A stretch of DNA of 48,247 nucleotides from an uncultured Veillonellaceae bacterium. Its GTDB lineage: Bacteria > Bacillota > Negativicutes > Selenomonadales > Selenomonadaceae. The number at the start of each line of letters is the position of its first letter. Position 1 is the first letter of the stretch. The notes beneath the pieces were generated by a model. The model searched no databases. It had not been told where the DNA came from and saw nothing but the letters and a program-made list of their open reading frames with translations. Positions 26,634-35,831 of the stretch are shown piece after piece. The position numbers were made by a program, and so were the translations under genes. The DNA is taken from contig OMZT01000021.1 in the NCBI GenBank assembly GCA_900315615.1, forward strand, positions 1 to 48,247, in the 5' to 3' direction.

Positions 26634-29264
26634 TTGAAATATATGACTGGCAATGAGCTTCGTGAAGCTTATCTGCAGTTTTTCTCTGAAAAAAAGGGAC
26701 ATCTGCGCATGCCAAGCTTTTCGTTGATTCCTGAGAATGATCCAACACTGCTTCTTATCGGTGCTGGAATGGCTCCGTTGAAGCCATTCTTTACAGGAAA
26801 GATGAAGCCGCCACGTACGCGTGTAACCACATGCCAGCGCTGTGTAAGAACAGGCGATATCGAAAACGTTGGACGTACCGCACGTCATCAGACTTTCTTC
26901 GAGATGCTCGGAAACTTTTCGTTCGGAGATTACTTCAAGGGAGAAGCTATTCCGTGGGCGTGGGAGTTCTTGACGGAAGTCGTAGAGTTGCCGAAAGATA
27001 AGCTTTGGGTAACGGTATATCCGGATGATAATGAAGCAATTGAGATATGGAAGTCTCAGCCTGGCTTCCCACAGGATCACATTGTAAAGATGGATGATAA
27101 TTTCTGGGAGATAGGTCCAGGACCATGCGGCCCAGATTCAGAGATTTACATCGATCTTGGAGAGGAACGTGGATGTGGCAAGCCAACCTGTGCTGTTGGA
27201 TGTGATTGTGACAGATATCTTGAGATTTGGAATCTGGTATTCACACAGTATGACAGGACTGAAGATGGTGAGTATAAACCACTTGCACATAAGAATATAG
27301 ATACCGGATGTGGTCTTGAGCGTCTAGCATCAGTCATTCAGAACAAGAAAACGAACTTTGAAACGGATTTGCTCTATCCGATAATAGAATATGCCTCCAA
27401 GGTCTCGGGTGTGAAATATGGTGAGGATCCAGACAAGGATGTATCCTTGAAGGTCATAGCCGATCATGCACGTAGCATGGCAATCATGATCATGGATGGT
27501 ATTTTGCCTTCAAATGAAGGTAGAGGTTATGTGCTCCGCAGAATACTGCGTCGTGCTGTACGCCATGGACGTATGCTTGGAATAAAGGATAAATTCCTTG
27601 AAGGCGCTGTAGATGCAGTCGTTGATATATATAAGGATGCCAGCGACTTCCAGGAATTAGTGAATAAGCATGACTATATCAAGAAGGTAATCAGCCTTGA
27701 AGAAGATCGCTTCGCTGCTACGCTGACACAGGGCATGGACATGCTGAATGTTCATATGGATGAGCTTCTAAATGCTGGTAAGAAAGTGCTTGATGGAAAA
27801 ACCGGATTCAAGCTTTACGATACGTTCGGTTTCCCATGGGAGCTTACAGAAGAGATACTCCATGAGAATGGAATGAGTCTCGATAAAGATGGATTCGATA
27901 AGGCGATGCAGGAGCAGAGAGAGCGTGCGCGCTCAGCTCGTGCTGAAAATCAGCGCGTACAGGTACCAGACCTTTCACATATAGACACCGCGAGCCTGAA
28001 ACACGATGAGAATGCAACCGAAGCGACTGTTGTTGCCATCTGGAAGGATGGCAGCCTGACGGATGAACTGCATGATGGAGAAGAAGCGGGTATCATACTC
28101 GATGTTACACCATTCTATGCAGAAGGCGGCGGGCAGGTCGGAGATGAAGGATTGCTTCTCTCTGAGTTCGGTCGTATTCGTGCGACGAACGCGCGCAAAC
28201 TGCCGGATGGCACGATATATCATATTTCCTATGTTGAAGAAGGAATGCTGAAGAAGGGCGATAAGGTAAAAATCGTCATAGACAGCGATAAGCATCTTTC
28301 CTCTGCAAGGAATCATACAGCAACACATCTTTTACAGGCTGCCTTGAAGAAAGTCGTCGGTGACCAGGTGAATCAGGCTGGTTCACTTGTAACCCCGGAC
28401 AGATTGAGGTTTGACTTCTCTAATTTCGAGCCTGTGACACCACAGCAGCTTGCCGATGTAGAGGAACTTGTAAATGAAGAAATCCTGAAGTGCATTGACG
28501 TTGAGATCAGCCATATGGATATCGATGAGGCCAAGAAGCAGGGTGCAATGGCGCTTTTCAGTGAAAAATATGGCAAGGTGGTTCGTGTCGTAAAGGTGCC
28601 AGGATTCTCCATGGAGCTTTGTGCGGGCTCTCATGTAAGCAATATCGGCCAAATCGGCATGTTTAAGATACTGAGTGAAACAGGCGTGGCAGCAGGCGTG
28701 AGACGTATTGAGGCCGTTACAGGACGCAAGGCGCTTGAATATGCTAGGACGCAGATGGACTCTTTGCAGAAGGTTGCAGCTGACTTGAAGTGCCATACAG
28801 AGGATGTACCTGCTCATGTTGAGAGCTTGATTTCAGCTAATAAAGAAATGGAAAATGAGCTAAAGAAATTTAATGAAGCTCGTGAAAAGGCGGACGCGCA
28901 AAAGCTCCTGGCCGGTATAAAAGAGATCGGATCAGTACATCTGATAGCCGGTAAATCTTCCGCAAAGGATATGGATGAATTGCGCGAGGTCAGCGATTTC
29001 ATCATTTCAAAGGCAGGAGAGAATGCTCTCATTGTACTTGCTGCAGTCAATGATGGTAAAGTAAGCATTGTCGTTCGTGCTGGAGATGTGGCTGTCAAGT
29101 CCGGTATCCATGCAGGTAAGATAATAAAGGAAGCAGCTAAGGTCGTTGGCGGAGGCGGCGGTGGACGCCCGAATATGGCTCAGGCTGGGGGAAAAGATCC
29201 GAGCAAGCTGTCCGAGGCATTCACCAAGGCCGAAGAAGTAGCAAAAGCTCAGATTAGCGAATAA
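26634..29264 (+). CDS. alaS: Alanine--tRNA ligase
   Basis: This class II synthetase charges tRNA-Ala and edits Ser/Gly mischarging. The start TTG 26634 is 9 nt after a GGGGG site; the ATG at 26643 is too far from it. The 876-aa protein has the class II catalytic core (ELREAYLQFF, TCQRCVRTGDIENVG, RHQTFFEMLGNFSFGDYFK), an intact tRNA-recognition region, the editing-domain zinc ligands HTATH (H561, H565) and CAGSH (C663, H667), and a C-terminal C-Ala domain with the glycine-rich VVGGGGGGRPNMAQAGG. It is full length. It is followed by a strong terminator at 29270-29306. Confidence 0.97.
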   Translation: MKYMTGNELREAYLQFFSEKKGHLRMPSFSLIPENDPTLLLIGAGMAPLKPFFTGKMKPPRTRVTTCQRCVRTGDIENVGRTARHQTFFEMLGNFSFGDYFKGEAIPWAWEFLTEVVELPKDKLWVTVYPDDNEAIEIWKSQPGFPQDHIVKMDDNFWEIGPGPCGPDSEIYIDLGEERGCGKPTCAVGCDCDRYLEIWNLVFTQYDRTEDGEYKPLAHKNIDTGCGLERLASVIQNKKTNFETDLLYPIIEYASKVSGVKYGEDPDKDVSLKVIADHARSMAIMIMDGILPSNEGRGYVLRRILRRAVRHGRMLGIKDKFLEGAVDAVVDIYKDASDFQELVNKHDYIKKVISLEEDRFAATLTQGMDMLNVHMDELLNAGKKVLDGKTGFKLYDTFGFPWELTEEILHENGMSLDKDGFDKAMQEQRERARSARAENQRVQVPDLSHIDTASLKHDENATEATVVAIWKDGSLTDELHDGEEAGIILDVTPFYAEGGGQVGDEGLLLSEFGRIRATNARKLPDGTIYHISYVEEGMLKKGDKVKIVIDSDKHLSSARNHTATHLLQAALKKVVGDQVNQAGSLVTPDRLRFDFSNFEPVTPQQLADVEELVNEEILKCIDVEISHMDIDEAKKQGAMALFSEKYGKVVRVVKVPGFSMELCAGSHVSNIGQIGMFKILSETGVAAGVRRIEAVTGRKALEYARTQMDSLQKVAADLKCHTEDVPAHVESLISANKEMENELKKFNEAREKADAQKLLAGIKEIGSVHLIAGKSSAKDMDELREVSDFIISKAGENALIVLAAVNDGKVSIVVRAGDVAVKSGIHAGKIIKEAAKVVGGGGGGRPNMAQAGGKDPSKLSEAFTKAEEVAKAQISE

Positions 29265-29269
29265 TATAT

Positions 29270-29306
29270 AAATCTGGCAGGAAGGTTTCTGCCAGATTTG
29301 CTTTTT
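29270..29306 (+). terminator. Intrinsic terminator after alaS
   Basis: A perfect 11-bp stem (29270-29280 with 29289-29299) is followed by GC and TTTTT (29302-29306). Confidence 0.92.
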
Positions 29307-29331
29307 GCAGATGACTGGAGGACGGTATATT

Positions 29332-30390
29332 TTGCAGGAAGAAAAAGAAGTTGACATTACTAACAAGGTATCAAGGTTCCTTTACTTCGGGGCGGCTATC
29401 ATTGTAATAATCGCATTAGGAGTAGCAGTGGGAGTCTGGGGGTGGCAGAGTACACATAATGGCAGTCGCCTTCCAGATGGAGAGGTAACTGGTACCATGG
29501 TGAGTGCCAGAGCCTATGCTGATGGAACTATATCAGAAATCCTTGTAAAAAATGGTGATACGGTGGAAGCCGGTACTGTAATTGCACATGTAGATGTAAA
29601 GGTTACTGAGGAAGAAGTTCAGCAGCTGGAGCAGACAGTAGCACTTTCGGAAAAAAATCTAGATGAACTTAAAAAGGGAATGAAAGTCACTGAGACCTCC
29701 CCAGTGCCTGCACCATCAGCACCAGTTTCATCTGGTGCCGATCCGGAGGCAGTAGCAAGGGCACAGTCCAAGCTGAATCGCATGAATGAACTATATCAAA
29801 TGGGAGCCATCTCGGCGATGAAGCGCGATCAGGCTGAGGCGGAGTATAATGCAGCTGTGGCTGCTTCTTCAGTTTCAGCTCCGGCACCAGCTTCGCAGCC
29901 ATCAAGTCATACTGTGGTAAAGCCTGTAGACCCAAAAGTGATTGAACAGGCTGAGATGCAGGTAAAGCAGGCTAAAGCTGCTTTAGAGAATGCACAGAAG
30001 GATTCACAGGCTACAGACATAATAGCTCCCGTATCAGGAACAGTTTATATCAGGAACGATATTGAAGAGGGCTCTGATATTAGCGCCGGACAGCCAATAG
30101 CCGATGTCGTAGGCTCAGACGAGCTATGGGTTGAGACATCTGTATCTGAGAAGGATGCCGCTAAGATTAAGCTTGGAGTATATGCCTCCTGTGTAATTGA
30201 TGGAAAAAAATATCGCGGTACGGTTAGTGATATCATAGATTACACTGATATATCTGATCAAGATACTGATGAAAATAGTACAGATAAACCTAAGCGTGAT
30301 CGAATTACGATTAGGATAGCACTCCCAGAAGAAAATGATAACAGTGCTATTCATCCTGGCCAAAGAGCAGAGATCAAGCTTACAAAGTGA
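29332..30390 (+). CDS. HlyD-family membrane-fusion adaptor, orphan
   Basis: The start TTG 29332 has GGAGG (29317-29321) at 10 nt. The 352-aa product has a charged N-terminus, one membrane helix (about 15-36, YFGAAIIVIIALGVAVGVWGW), a lipoyl half (ISEILVKNGDTVEAGTVIAHV), a coiled coil interrupted by proline/alanine/serine-rich linkers (SPVPAPSAPVSSG and SAPAPASQPSS), the second lipoyl half (IIAPVSGTVYIRNDIEEGS) and a beta-barrel domain. This is the adaptor of a type I, EmrA-like or MacA-like exporter. Unlike the adaptor at 9597, it has no transporter gene beside it: alaS with its terminator lies upstream, and a terminator and the his promoter lie downstream. Confidence 0.88.
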   Translation: MQEEKEVDITNKVSRFLYFGAAIIVIIALGVAVGVWGWQSTHNGSRLPDGEVTGTMVSARAYADGTISEILVKNGDTVEAGTVIAHVDVKVTEEEVQQLEQTVALSEKNLDELKKGMKVTETSPVPAPSAPVSSGADPEAVARAQSKLNRMNELYQMGAISAMKRDQAEAEYNAAVAASSVSAPAPASQPSSHTVVKPVDPKVIEQAEMQVKQAKAALENAQKDSQATDIIAPVSGTVYIRNDIEEGSDISAGQPIADVVGSDELWVETSVSEKDAAKIKLGVYASCVIDGKKYRGTVSDIIDYTDISDQDTDENSTDKPKRDRITIRIALPEENDNSAIHPGQRAEIKLTK

Positions 30391-30439
30391 TGATAAGAAG
30401 TCGTCGAAGCACCTAGGCTGCATCGACATATCACCCAAT

Positions 30440-30477
30440 AAAGGTATAGCAGAGTCATTGCTGCTATACCTTTATTT
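30440..30477 (+). terminator. Intrinsic terminator after orphan adaptor gene
   Basis: A perfect 13-bp stem (30440-30452 with 30461-30473) with an 8-nt loop is followed by ATTTT. The A-rich left flank may also allow function in the other direction. Confidence 0.92.
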
Positions 30478-30542
30478 TATATAACGAGACTGATCAGTCA
30501 CTTGCCAAAAAGCTGATTGGTGGATTCTTCAATAGCAATTTC

Positions 30543-30571
30543 TTGACATGATAATTAAATTGTTTTATAAT
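30543..30571 (+). promoter_or_regulatory. Consensus promoter of the his operon
   Basis: TTGACA (30543-30548) and TATAAT (30566-30571) are exactly 17 bp apart, a perfect housekeeping promoter. Expression of such a promoter is normally held down by a repressor or attenuator; an imperfect palindrome lies just downstream (30582-30603). Confidence 0.92.
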
Positions 30572-30581
30572 GGGAACATAT

Positions 30582-30603
30582 TTTAGTAAGGTGAAGTATT
30601 AAA
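30582..30603. promoter_or_regulatory. Candidate operator for the TrpR-like regulator
   Basis: TTTAGTA (30582-30588) and TATTAAA (30597-30603) form arms matching at 6 of 7 positions around an 8-bp spacer, covering the expected transcription start. The position suits repression by the product of the first operon gene. The assignment is inference. Confidence 0.4.
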
Positions 30604-30625
30604 GACTGAAAGCAGGTGACATTGA

Positions 30626-30925
30626 TTGGTTAACCCAAAGCTGAAAGATGATTTGAATCATCAGCTTGTAAAAGCTCTGCTATCACTCGAAAATGAAGAA
30701 GAAACATACGAATTTCTCGAGGACTTGTGTACGATAGGTGAGATAAAGGCATTTGGACAGCGTTTAGAAGTAGCACGTATGCTGGATGCCCATCATACAT
30801 ATGATGAAATCGTTGAAAGAACGGGAGCCAGCACAGCGACAATAAGCCGTGTGAAGCATGCACTGAATTATGGAGCAGATGGCTATAAGACGATTATTTC
30901 CAGGCTTAAAGGGGAAATTTCCTGA
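30626..30925 (+). CDS. YerC/YecD-family TrpR-like transcriptional regulator
   Basis: The 99-aa protein starts at TTG 30626 with AGGTGA 7 nt upstream. It has the TrpR-type all-helical fold: an N-terminal dimerisation part (LVKALLSLENEEETYEFLEDLCT), then an HTH with IVERTGASTATISRVKHALNYG. Regulators of this family, called HisR in comparative-genomics work, are predicted to control histidine genes in Firmicutes, while E. coli TrpR controls tryptophan genes. Being first in the operon, 16 bp before hisZ, it probably autoregulates the whole his cluster, with histidine as the likely co-repressor by inference. Confidence 0.88.
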   Translation: MVNPKLKDDLNHQLVKALLSLENEEETYEFLEDLCTIGEIKAFGQRLEVARMLDAHHTYDEIVERTGASTATISRVKHALNYGADGYKTIISRLKGEIS

Positions 30926-30941
30926 TATATGGAGGAGAGAT

Positions 30942-32108
30942 ATGATGGAAACGCTCAAGGTACCATATGGGATGCGCGATCATCTTCCAGGCGAAGCTGC
31001 TCGCATGAGAGGCCTTGAAACGAAGCTTGTAAAGTTATTTTCTACATGGGGATATGACGAGGTATCAACTCCGACAATCGAATATCTTGATACACTCACA
31101 TTAGGTGGAAATGCACTGGAGCTCCATATGTTCAAGCTTTTTGACAGAGGCAATGAGACGGTAGCGTTAAGGCATGAGATGACTACGCCTATAGCCAGGC
31201 TCGCTGCCAGTAGGCTTAGCGAGGCACCAATGCCGTTGAAGCTTTCGTACTGTGCGAATGTGTTTAGATATGAACAGGCACAAACAGGGCGACAGTGTGA
31301 ATTTCGTCAGGCAGGGGTTGAATTGCTTGGAGCGGGTGGCGCAGAAGCTGACGCAGAGGTCATTGCACTAGCAGTGGCGTCACTATCTGAGGCAGGATTA
31401 GCCGATTTTCAGATTTCGATAGGTCATGCTGGATTTATTCGCGGATTAATGGAGCAAGCTGGACTTGATGCGAAAAGTCGTGAAAATGTAGAGAAGGCTC
31501 TTGAAAGGCATGATCTCGTTGAACTTAGAAGAATCATGAAAACCTCTGGAGTATCAGGGAAGACCGCGGAAATACTTTCAGAAATACCACTTTTATGCGG
31601 GAAGAAAGAAATAATAGACAGAGTCTATCCGTATGCATTGTCGGAAGAAAGTCGACGTTCGCTAGATAATCTTTCTGAAATCTATCGAATGCTTGGATCA
31701 TATGGTGCAGCAGATAATGTCATGATTGATCTCGGTGTTGTCAGGGATTTCGGATATTACACAGGAATGGTCTTTGAGGCATATGCTTCAGGGATCGGAT
31801 TCCCACTTGCAGGTGGTGGCAGATATGATCGTCTGCTCAGTTCGTTTGGCACACCATGCCCAGCTACTGGATTTGCTACTGGGATAGAGCGCATTGCCAT
31901 TGCACTCGGTGAATCTGAAGAGTTTGCCGCACCTAAAGATATGTTTATAGCATATGCAGAGGGGAATCGTGAACAGGCTATACATAAGGCGAAAGAAGTC
32001 AGGGATGATGGGCATACTGCAGAGCTTGCATTTACTGCCATGGATGAAAAAACAGCATTGAAAATGAAGAATGAAAAAGGCTACAGTAGTCTTATTTATA
32101 TCAAATGA
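30942..32108 (+). CDS. hisZ: ATP phosphoribosyltransferase regulatory subunit
   Basis: HisZ is a catalytically inactive histidyl-tRNA synthetase paralogue that associates with the short HisG to make active, histidine-sensitive ATP phosphoribosyltransferase. GGAGGAG precedes two adjacent ATGs (30942, 30945). The 388-aa product keeps the class II core: VPYGMRDHLPGEAARM, a FKLFDRGNETVALRHEMTTPIAR motif-2 region, RYEQAQTGRQCEFRQAGVE and GIGFPLAGGGRYDRLL. The C-terminal part is shorter than in a true synthetase. The presence of a short hisG (214 aa) three genes on confirms the HisZ/HisG-short system. The stop overlaps the next start (ATGA). Confidence 0.93.
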   Translation: MMETLKVPYGMRDHLPGEAARMRGLETKLVKLFSTWGYDEVSTPTIEYLDTLTLGGNALELHMFKLFDRGNETVALRHEMTTPIARLAASRLSEAPMPLKLSYCANVFRYEQAQTGRQCEFRQAGVELLGAGGAEADAEVIALAVASLSEAGLADFQISIGHAGFIRGLMEQAGLDAKSRENVEKALERHDLVELRRIMKTSGVSGKTAEILSEIPLLCGKKEIIDRVYPYALSEESRRSLDNLSEIYRMLGSYGAADNVMIDLGVVRDFGYYTGMVFEAYASGIGFPLAGGGRYDRLLSSFGTPCPATGFATGIERIAIALGESEEFAAPKDMFIAYAEGNREQAIHKAKEVRDDGHTAELAFTAMDEKTALKMKNEKGYSSLIYIK

Positions 32109-32638
32109 ACCGGGTAAAGCAATTCGTACGAGCCATAACCGCACATATTGATTCAAAAGATAGGAAGTATATCTCTATACATCTGGATGATATGGAGCAA
32201 GATTTTTTTTACGCGCAAAGTATGCCAGACCAGCGTCATGCATTAAACGTATCGTATACAGCTGAGACAATATATCAGTCTATGAGAAGCGACCGTGATA
32301 AGGTGGATGCTGAGTTATTGATAAGGTCTGCCTTACTGCATGATATAGGCCGTACAAAAAACGATATGGGTATACATGGCAAAGTGTTTGCTGTCTTGAT
32401 GCACAAATTCATGCCAAGGACGTCCATGAATTGGGCATGTCCTAGCAGAAAAGGATTCTTAGGTTTTTGGCGGCATGTAATGTATGTTTACTATCATCAT
32501 CCTGAAATAGGTGCACATATGCTAGAGAATATAGGACGTCTCAAGGAGTCTGCAATTATTTCTAGGCATCACAAAAAAGAGTCACCGGGTGACCCGCTAG
32601 AACTTAGGATACTTAGGAAAGCGGATGAATTAAATTAG
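32105..32638 (+). CDS. HD-domain (HDIG-type) hydrolase in the his operon
   Basis: The 177-aa protein carries a metal-dependent HD phosphohydrolase set: H45 (RHALNV), H79-D80 in LLHDIGR, a YYHHPEIGAHML helix, an IISRHHKKES segment and a final aspartate in RKADELN. This spacing is that of HDIG/HD-GYP-like hydrolases that cleave phosphomono- or diesters, but no GYP motif is present. Its ATG overlaps the hisZ stop, it lacks its own strong Shine-Dalgarno site, and hisG follows 13 bp later, so it is translationally embedded in the operon. Its substrate is unknown. A link to histidine metabolism is suggested only by location. Confidence 0.8.
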   Translation: MNRVKQFVRAITAHIDSKDRKYISIHLDDMEQDFFYAQSMPDQRHALNVSYTAETIYQSMRSDRDKVDAELLIRSALLHDIGRTKNDMGIHGKVFAVLMHKFMPRTSMNWACPSRKGFLGFWRHVMYVYYHHPEIGAHMLENIGRLKESAIISRHHKKESPGDPLELRILRKADELN

Positions 32639-32651
32639 GAGAGATACAAGG

Positions 32652-33296
32652 ATGGATTATTTGACAATTGCACTTCCAAAGGGGAAGTTATTCAAACCTT
32701 CGTCTGATCTTTTTGCAAAACTTGGGTATACGGCGGAGGGTCTGAGTGATAAATCGCGTAAGCTTGTTATATCAAATGAGGAGAAAAAGGTCAGGTTCAT
32801 TATCACAAAAACGGCAGATGTCCCCACATATGTAGAATATGGTGCGGCTGATATTGGAGTCATAGGTAAGGATGTGCTGAAAGAATCTGGAAAGGATGTA
32901 TATGAACTCCTGGATCTCGGCTTTGGTCGGTGCCACCTAATGATGGCTGTACCGGAAAAGGAACGTCGTGCAAAGCTTTCTGATTATGCGAATACGCGTG
33001 TTGCGACCAAATTCCCACATATAGCAGAGGAATTCTTTTCACGCCAGGGCATGCAGATGGAGTACATCAAACTTAATGGCTCAATAGAACTTGGACCTAT
33101 AGTGGGACTTTCTGAGAGTATTGTCGACATCGTTGAAACTGGTACTACACTCCGCGAGAACCATCTGACAGAGATTACCAGCATTATGGATGCCACTGCA
33201 AGACTCATAGCAAATCGTGTGAGCTTCAAGCTGAAGCATAATCGCATACGACCGATGGTTGAGCAGCTGCAGGAAATACTGGATGGTAATCAGTGA
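32652..33296 (+). CDS. hisG: ATP phosphoribosyltransferase, short form
   Basis: HisG catalyses the first step of histidine synthesis, joining ATP and PRPP to phosphoribosyl-ATP. At 214 aa it lacks the C-terminal regulatory domain of long HisG and needs HisZ, encoded two genes upstream. Conserved elements are MDYLTIALPKGKLF, ADIGVIGKDVL, FGRCHLMMAVP and the PRPP-binding ETGTTLRENHL. An AGGAGA site at 9-nt spacing supports ATG 32652. An 84-bp gap follows before hisD, the largest inside the operon; I found no convincing terminator or promoter there. Confidence 0.97.
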   Translation: MDYLTIALPKGKLFKPSSDLFAKLGYTAEGLSDKSRKLVISNEEKKVRFIITKTADVPTYVEYGAADIGVIGKDVLKESGKDVYELLDLGFGRCHLMMAVPEKERRAKLSDYANTRVATKFPHIAEEFFSRQGMQMEYIKLNGSIELGPIVGLSESIVDIVETGTTLRENHLTEITSIMDATARLIANRVSFKLKHNRIRPMVEQLQEILDGNQ

Positions 33297-33380
33297 TACA
33301 TGAATTGATGTGCTTTTTGCATGGACATCTCAATGGCTCAGGTATACTGTGTCAAGAGGAAATAAGGAGGCAGCATTCCA

Positions 33381-34715
33381 ATGGATATAATCGATGTGAG
33401 TAAGATCAGTGAACGCAAGGCTGAAGACCTTTTAAAGAAGCCCGCCTTTGATGAGGTGGAACTGAGCCCTAAAATCCGTGAAGCGAACCGTAAACTTTAC
33501 GGCAAAGATATGACCGCAAAGGAAATCGTTGACATGATCGTAGATGATGTCAGGAATGATGGCGATAAAGCTGTACAAAAGTATACGAAGCTGATTGATA
33601 GGACAGATCTTAATCCTTATGAATTTCTAGTCACGGATAGCGAATATGAAGATGCCAAAAAAAACGCTGATTCCGCCGTTGTGAAGGCGTTGGAAAAAGC
33701 AGCAGAGAACGTTCGACGTTATCATGAGGAGCAGAAGCCAGAATCATGGATGAGCTATCGCAGCCATGGATCTATACTGGGGCAGTCTCTTGTACCGCTC
33801 GATAAGGTCGGTATATATGTCCCAGGCGGCACAGCGGCATATCCTTCTTCTGTGCTTATGAATGCGATACCGGCTTCTGTTGCTGGTGTTGGTGAAATCG
33901 TAATGATGTGTCCACCCAAGAATGGTAAAATAAATCCTTATGTCTTGATAGCAGCAAAGATAGCAGGCGTTTCTCGGATTTATAAGATTGGTGGAGCACA
34001 GGCTATAGCGGCATTGGCATTTGGAACGGAAACGATACCGCGTGTCGACAAGATAGCTGGTCCTGGAAATATTTTTGTGACACTTGCCAAAAAGGCAGTA
34101 TATGGACATGTTGATATCGATATGCTTGCTGGGCCAAGTGAGATATTGATCGTAGCGGATGACTCAGCGGATCCTGTATATACCGCTGCAGATATGCTAA
34201 GCCAGGCAGAGCATGATGTGCTTGCCTCAAGTATTGTCATTACTGATAGTGCAAAGCTCGCCGAGAAAGTAGCTAAAGAGGCAGAAAAGCAGCTTCAGCA
34301 GCTTCCAAGAGAGGGTATAGCCAGAGCGTCTATTGAACGTAACGGTAAAATCGTTATTGCTGAGGATATTATGCAGGCCGTACGCCTCGCAAATATATCT
34401 GCGCCAGAGCATATGGAACTGCTTGTACGCCAGCCATTTCAGCTGCTGCCGTACATTACGCATGCGGGTGCCGTATTCCTCGGAGCGTATTCGCCAGAGC
34501 CATTGGGAGACTATATGGCAGGTCCAAGCCATGTGCTGCCGACTGGTGGAACAGCAAGATGCTATTCCGTGCTTAATGTAGAGACATTTATGAAACGTAC
34601 AAGTATTATATCGTATACCCAGCCAGCACTTATGGAAGCAGCGGATGATATCATCTGCCTTGCTGAAGCTGAAGGGCTGCAAGCACATGCCAATGCAATA
34701 AAGATAAGAAAGTAA
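33381..34715 (+). CDS. hisD: Histidinol dehydrogenase
   Basis: This enzyme performs the last two steps, oxidising L-histidinol to histidine with two NAD+ and a zinc ion. It is 444 aa, typical in length, with [23 protein letters not shown], the [15 protein letters not shown] segment, [14 protein letters not shown], zinc ligands in SQAEHD (Q275, H278), APEHMEL with the catalytic Glu-His pair and [19 protein letters not shown] lies upstream of ATG 33381. hisC follows after about 40 bp. Confidence 0.97.
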   Translation: MDIIDVSKISERKAEDLLKKPAFDEVELSPKIREANRKLYGKDMTAKEIVDMIVDDVRNDGDKAVQKYTKLIDRTDLNPYEFLVTDSEYEDAKKNADSAVVKALEKAAENVRRYHEEQKPESWMSYRSHGSILGQSLVPLDKVGIYVPGGTAAYPSSVLMNAIPASVAGVGEIVMMCPPKNGKINPYVLIAAKIAGVSRIYKIGGAQAIAALAFGTETIPRVDKIAGPGNIFVTLAKKAVYGHVDIDMLAGPSEILIVADDSADPVYTAADMLSQAEHDVLASSIVITDSAKLAEKVAKEAEKQLQQLPREGIARASIERNGKIVIAEDIMQAVRLANISAPEHMELLVRQPFQLLPYITHAGAVFLGAYSPEPLGDYMAGPSHVLPTGGTARCYSVLNVETFMKRTSIISYTQPALMEAADDIICLAEAEGLQAHANAIKIRK

Positions 34716-34754
34716 CAAGTGATAATATATAATCTGTGCAGGGGGGCAATTAAT

Positions 34755-35831
34755 ATGTCTTTTAATACGAGAAATGTCCTTTCGGAGATTCCATCATATG
34801 ATGTAGTTGAGAAGGATTGGCCCATAAAAGTAAATGCGAACGAATGCGGTATGAACCTGCCTCCGATGGTAGCTGAGCGTGTGATGTCGAGATTATCACG
34901 TATTGCATTCAACCGCTATCCTAATGAGCAGTATCTTGCGCTAACTGAGGCTATCGGGCGTAGCTTTGGATTACAGCCTGATAACGTGCTTTTAGGGAGC
35001 GGTTCCAGTGAAATCATTGAGAAGGTGTTTTATGCCTTTGGGGGAGGAAGAGATCGAAAGATAGTTTATCCATGGCCTTCTTTCTCCATGTATCCTATAT
35101 ATGCTAAAGCTGCCGAAGCAGAAGGTGTAGCATTCGAACTCTCCGCAGATGATAATTATGAGCTTGATCCAAAAAAATTTATCGACTTCGTTAAGAAAGA
35201 AAATCCATCCCTTGTCGTGATATGTAATCCTAATAATCCTACAGGAACAGTAATCAAGAAATCAGATGTTGAATATATAGCTCAAAATGTTGATTGTGCG
35301 CTATTGATAGATGAGGCTTATATTGACTTTGACATCAGCGAGAGCGTAACAGACGTGCTATTGAAATATCCGAATATGATGATAGCACGTACATTCTCGA
35401 AGGCTTTCGGGCTTGCGTCGGCTCGAGTGGGGTATATGCTTGCATCAAAATCGGTAGTTGATATCATAGGACGCGCATTTATGCCATATCATATGAATGT
35501 GCTTTCGCTTGTCACGGCGGATACTGCATTCACGATGAGAGATGAATTCATTCCACGTATCAATATGATGATATCGGAGCGCAAGCGCATGGAATCTGAA
35601 TTAAAGAAAATTGATGGCATAAAAGTCTATGAATCAAATACAAATTTTATTTTCATGAATTATGATAAAGCCGTACAGCTGAATGAAGCACTTGAAGGTC
35701 AAGGCATCGGAATAAGAAGCTTCGGCAATGCGCCATTGCTTACAAACTGCATTAGGATATCCATGGGAACACGCGAAGAAAATGATGTTTGGCTAAAGGC
35801 AGTGATGGATTTTGTGGAGGCAAGTGTATGA
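34755..35831 (+). CDS. hisC: Histidinol-phosphate aminotransferase
   Basis: This PLP enzyme transfers an amino group from glutamate to imidazole-acetol phosphate. ATG 34755 follows GGGGGG at proper spacing; the open frame extends upstream to 34719 without a better site. The 358-aa protein has [40 protein letters not shown] and the Schiff-base lysine K216 in [17 protein letters not shown]. The stop overlaps the hisB start (ATGA). Confidence 0.96.
   Translation: MSFNTRNVLSEIPSYDVVEKDWPIKVNANECGMNLPPMVAERVMSRLSRIAFNRYPNEQYLALTEAIGRSFGLQPDNVLLGSGSSEIIEKVFYAFGGGRDRKIVYPWPSFSMYPIYAKAAEAEGVAFELSADDNYELDPKKFIDFVKKENPSLVVICNPNNPTGTVIKKSDVEYIAQNVDCALLIDEAYIDFDISESVTDVLLKYPNMMIARTFSKAFGLASARVGYMLASKSVVDIIGRAFMPYHMNVLSLVTADTAFTMRDEFIPRINMMISERKRMESELKKIDGIKVYESNTNFIFMNYDKAVQLNEALEGQGIGIRSFGNAPLLTNCIRISMGTREENDVWLKAVMDFVEASV

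Noticed and set aside
30572-30625. Histidine leader peptide or attenuator ahead of the his operon
   Set aside because: The leader is about 50 nt, contains no run of histidine codons and no terminator hairpin.
33297-33380. Internal promoter between hisG and hisD
   Set aside because: TATACT is present, but no -35 box lies at acceptable spacing (the best candidates are 15 or 20 bp away).
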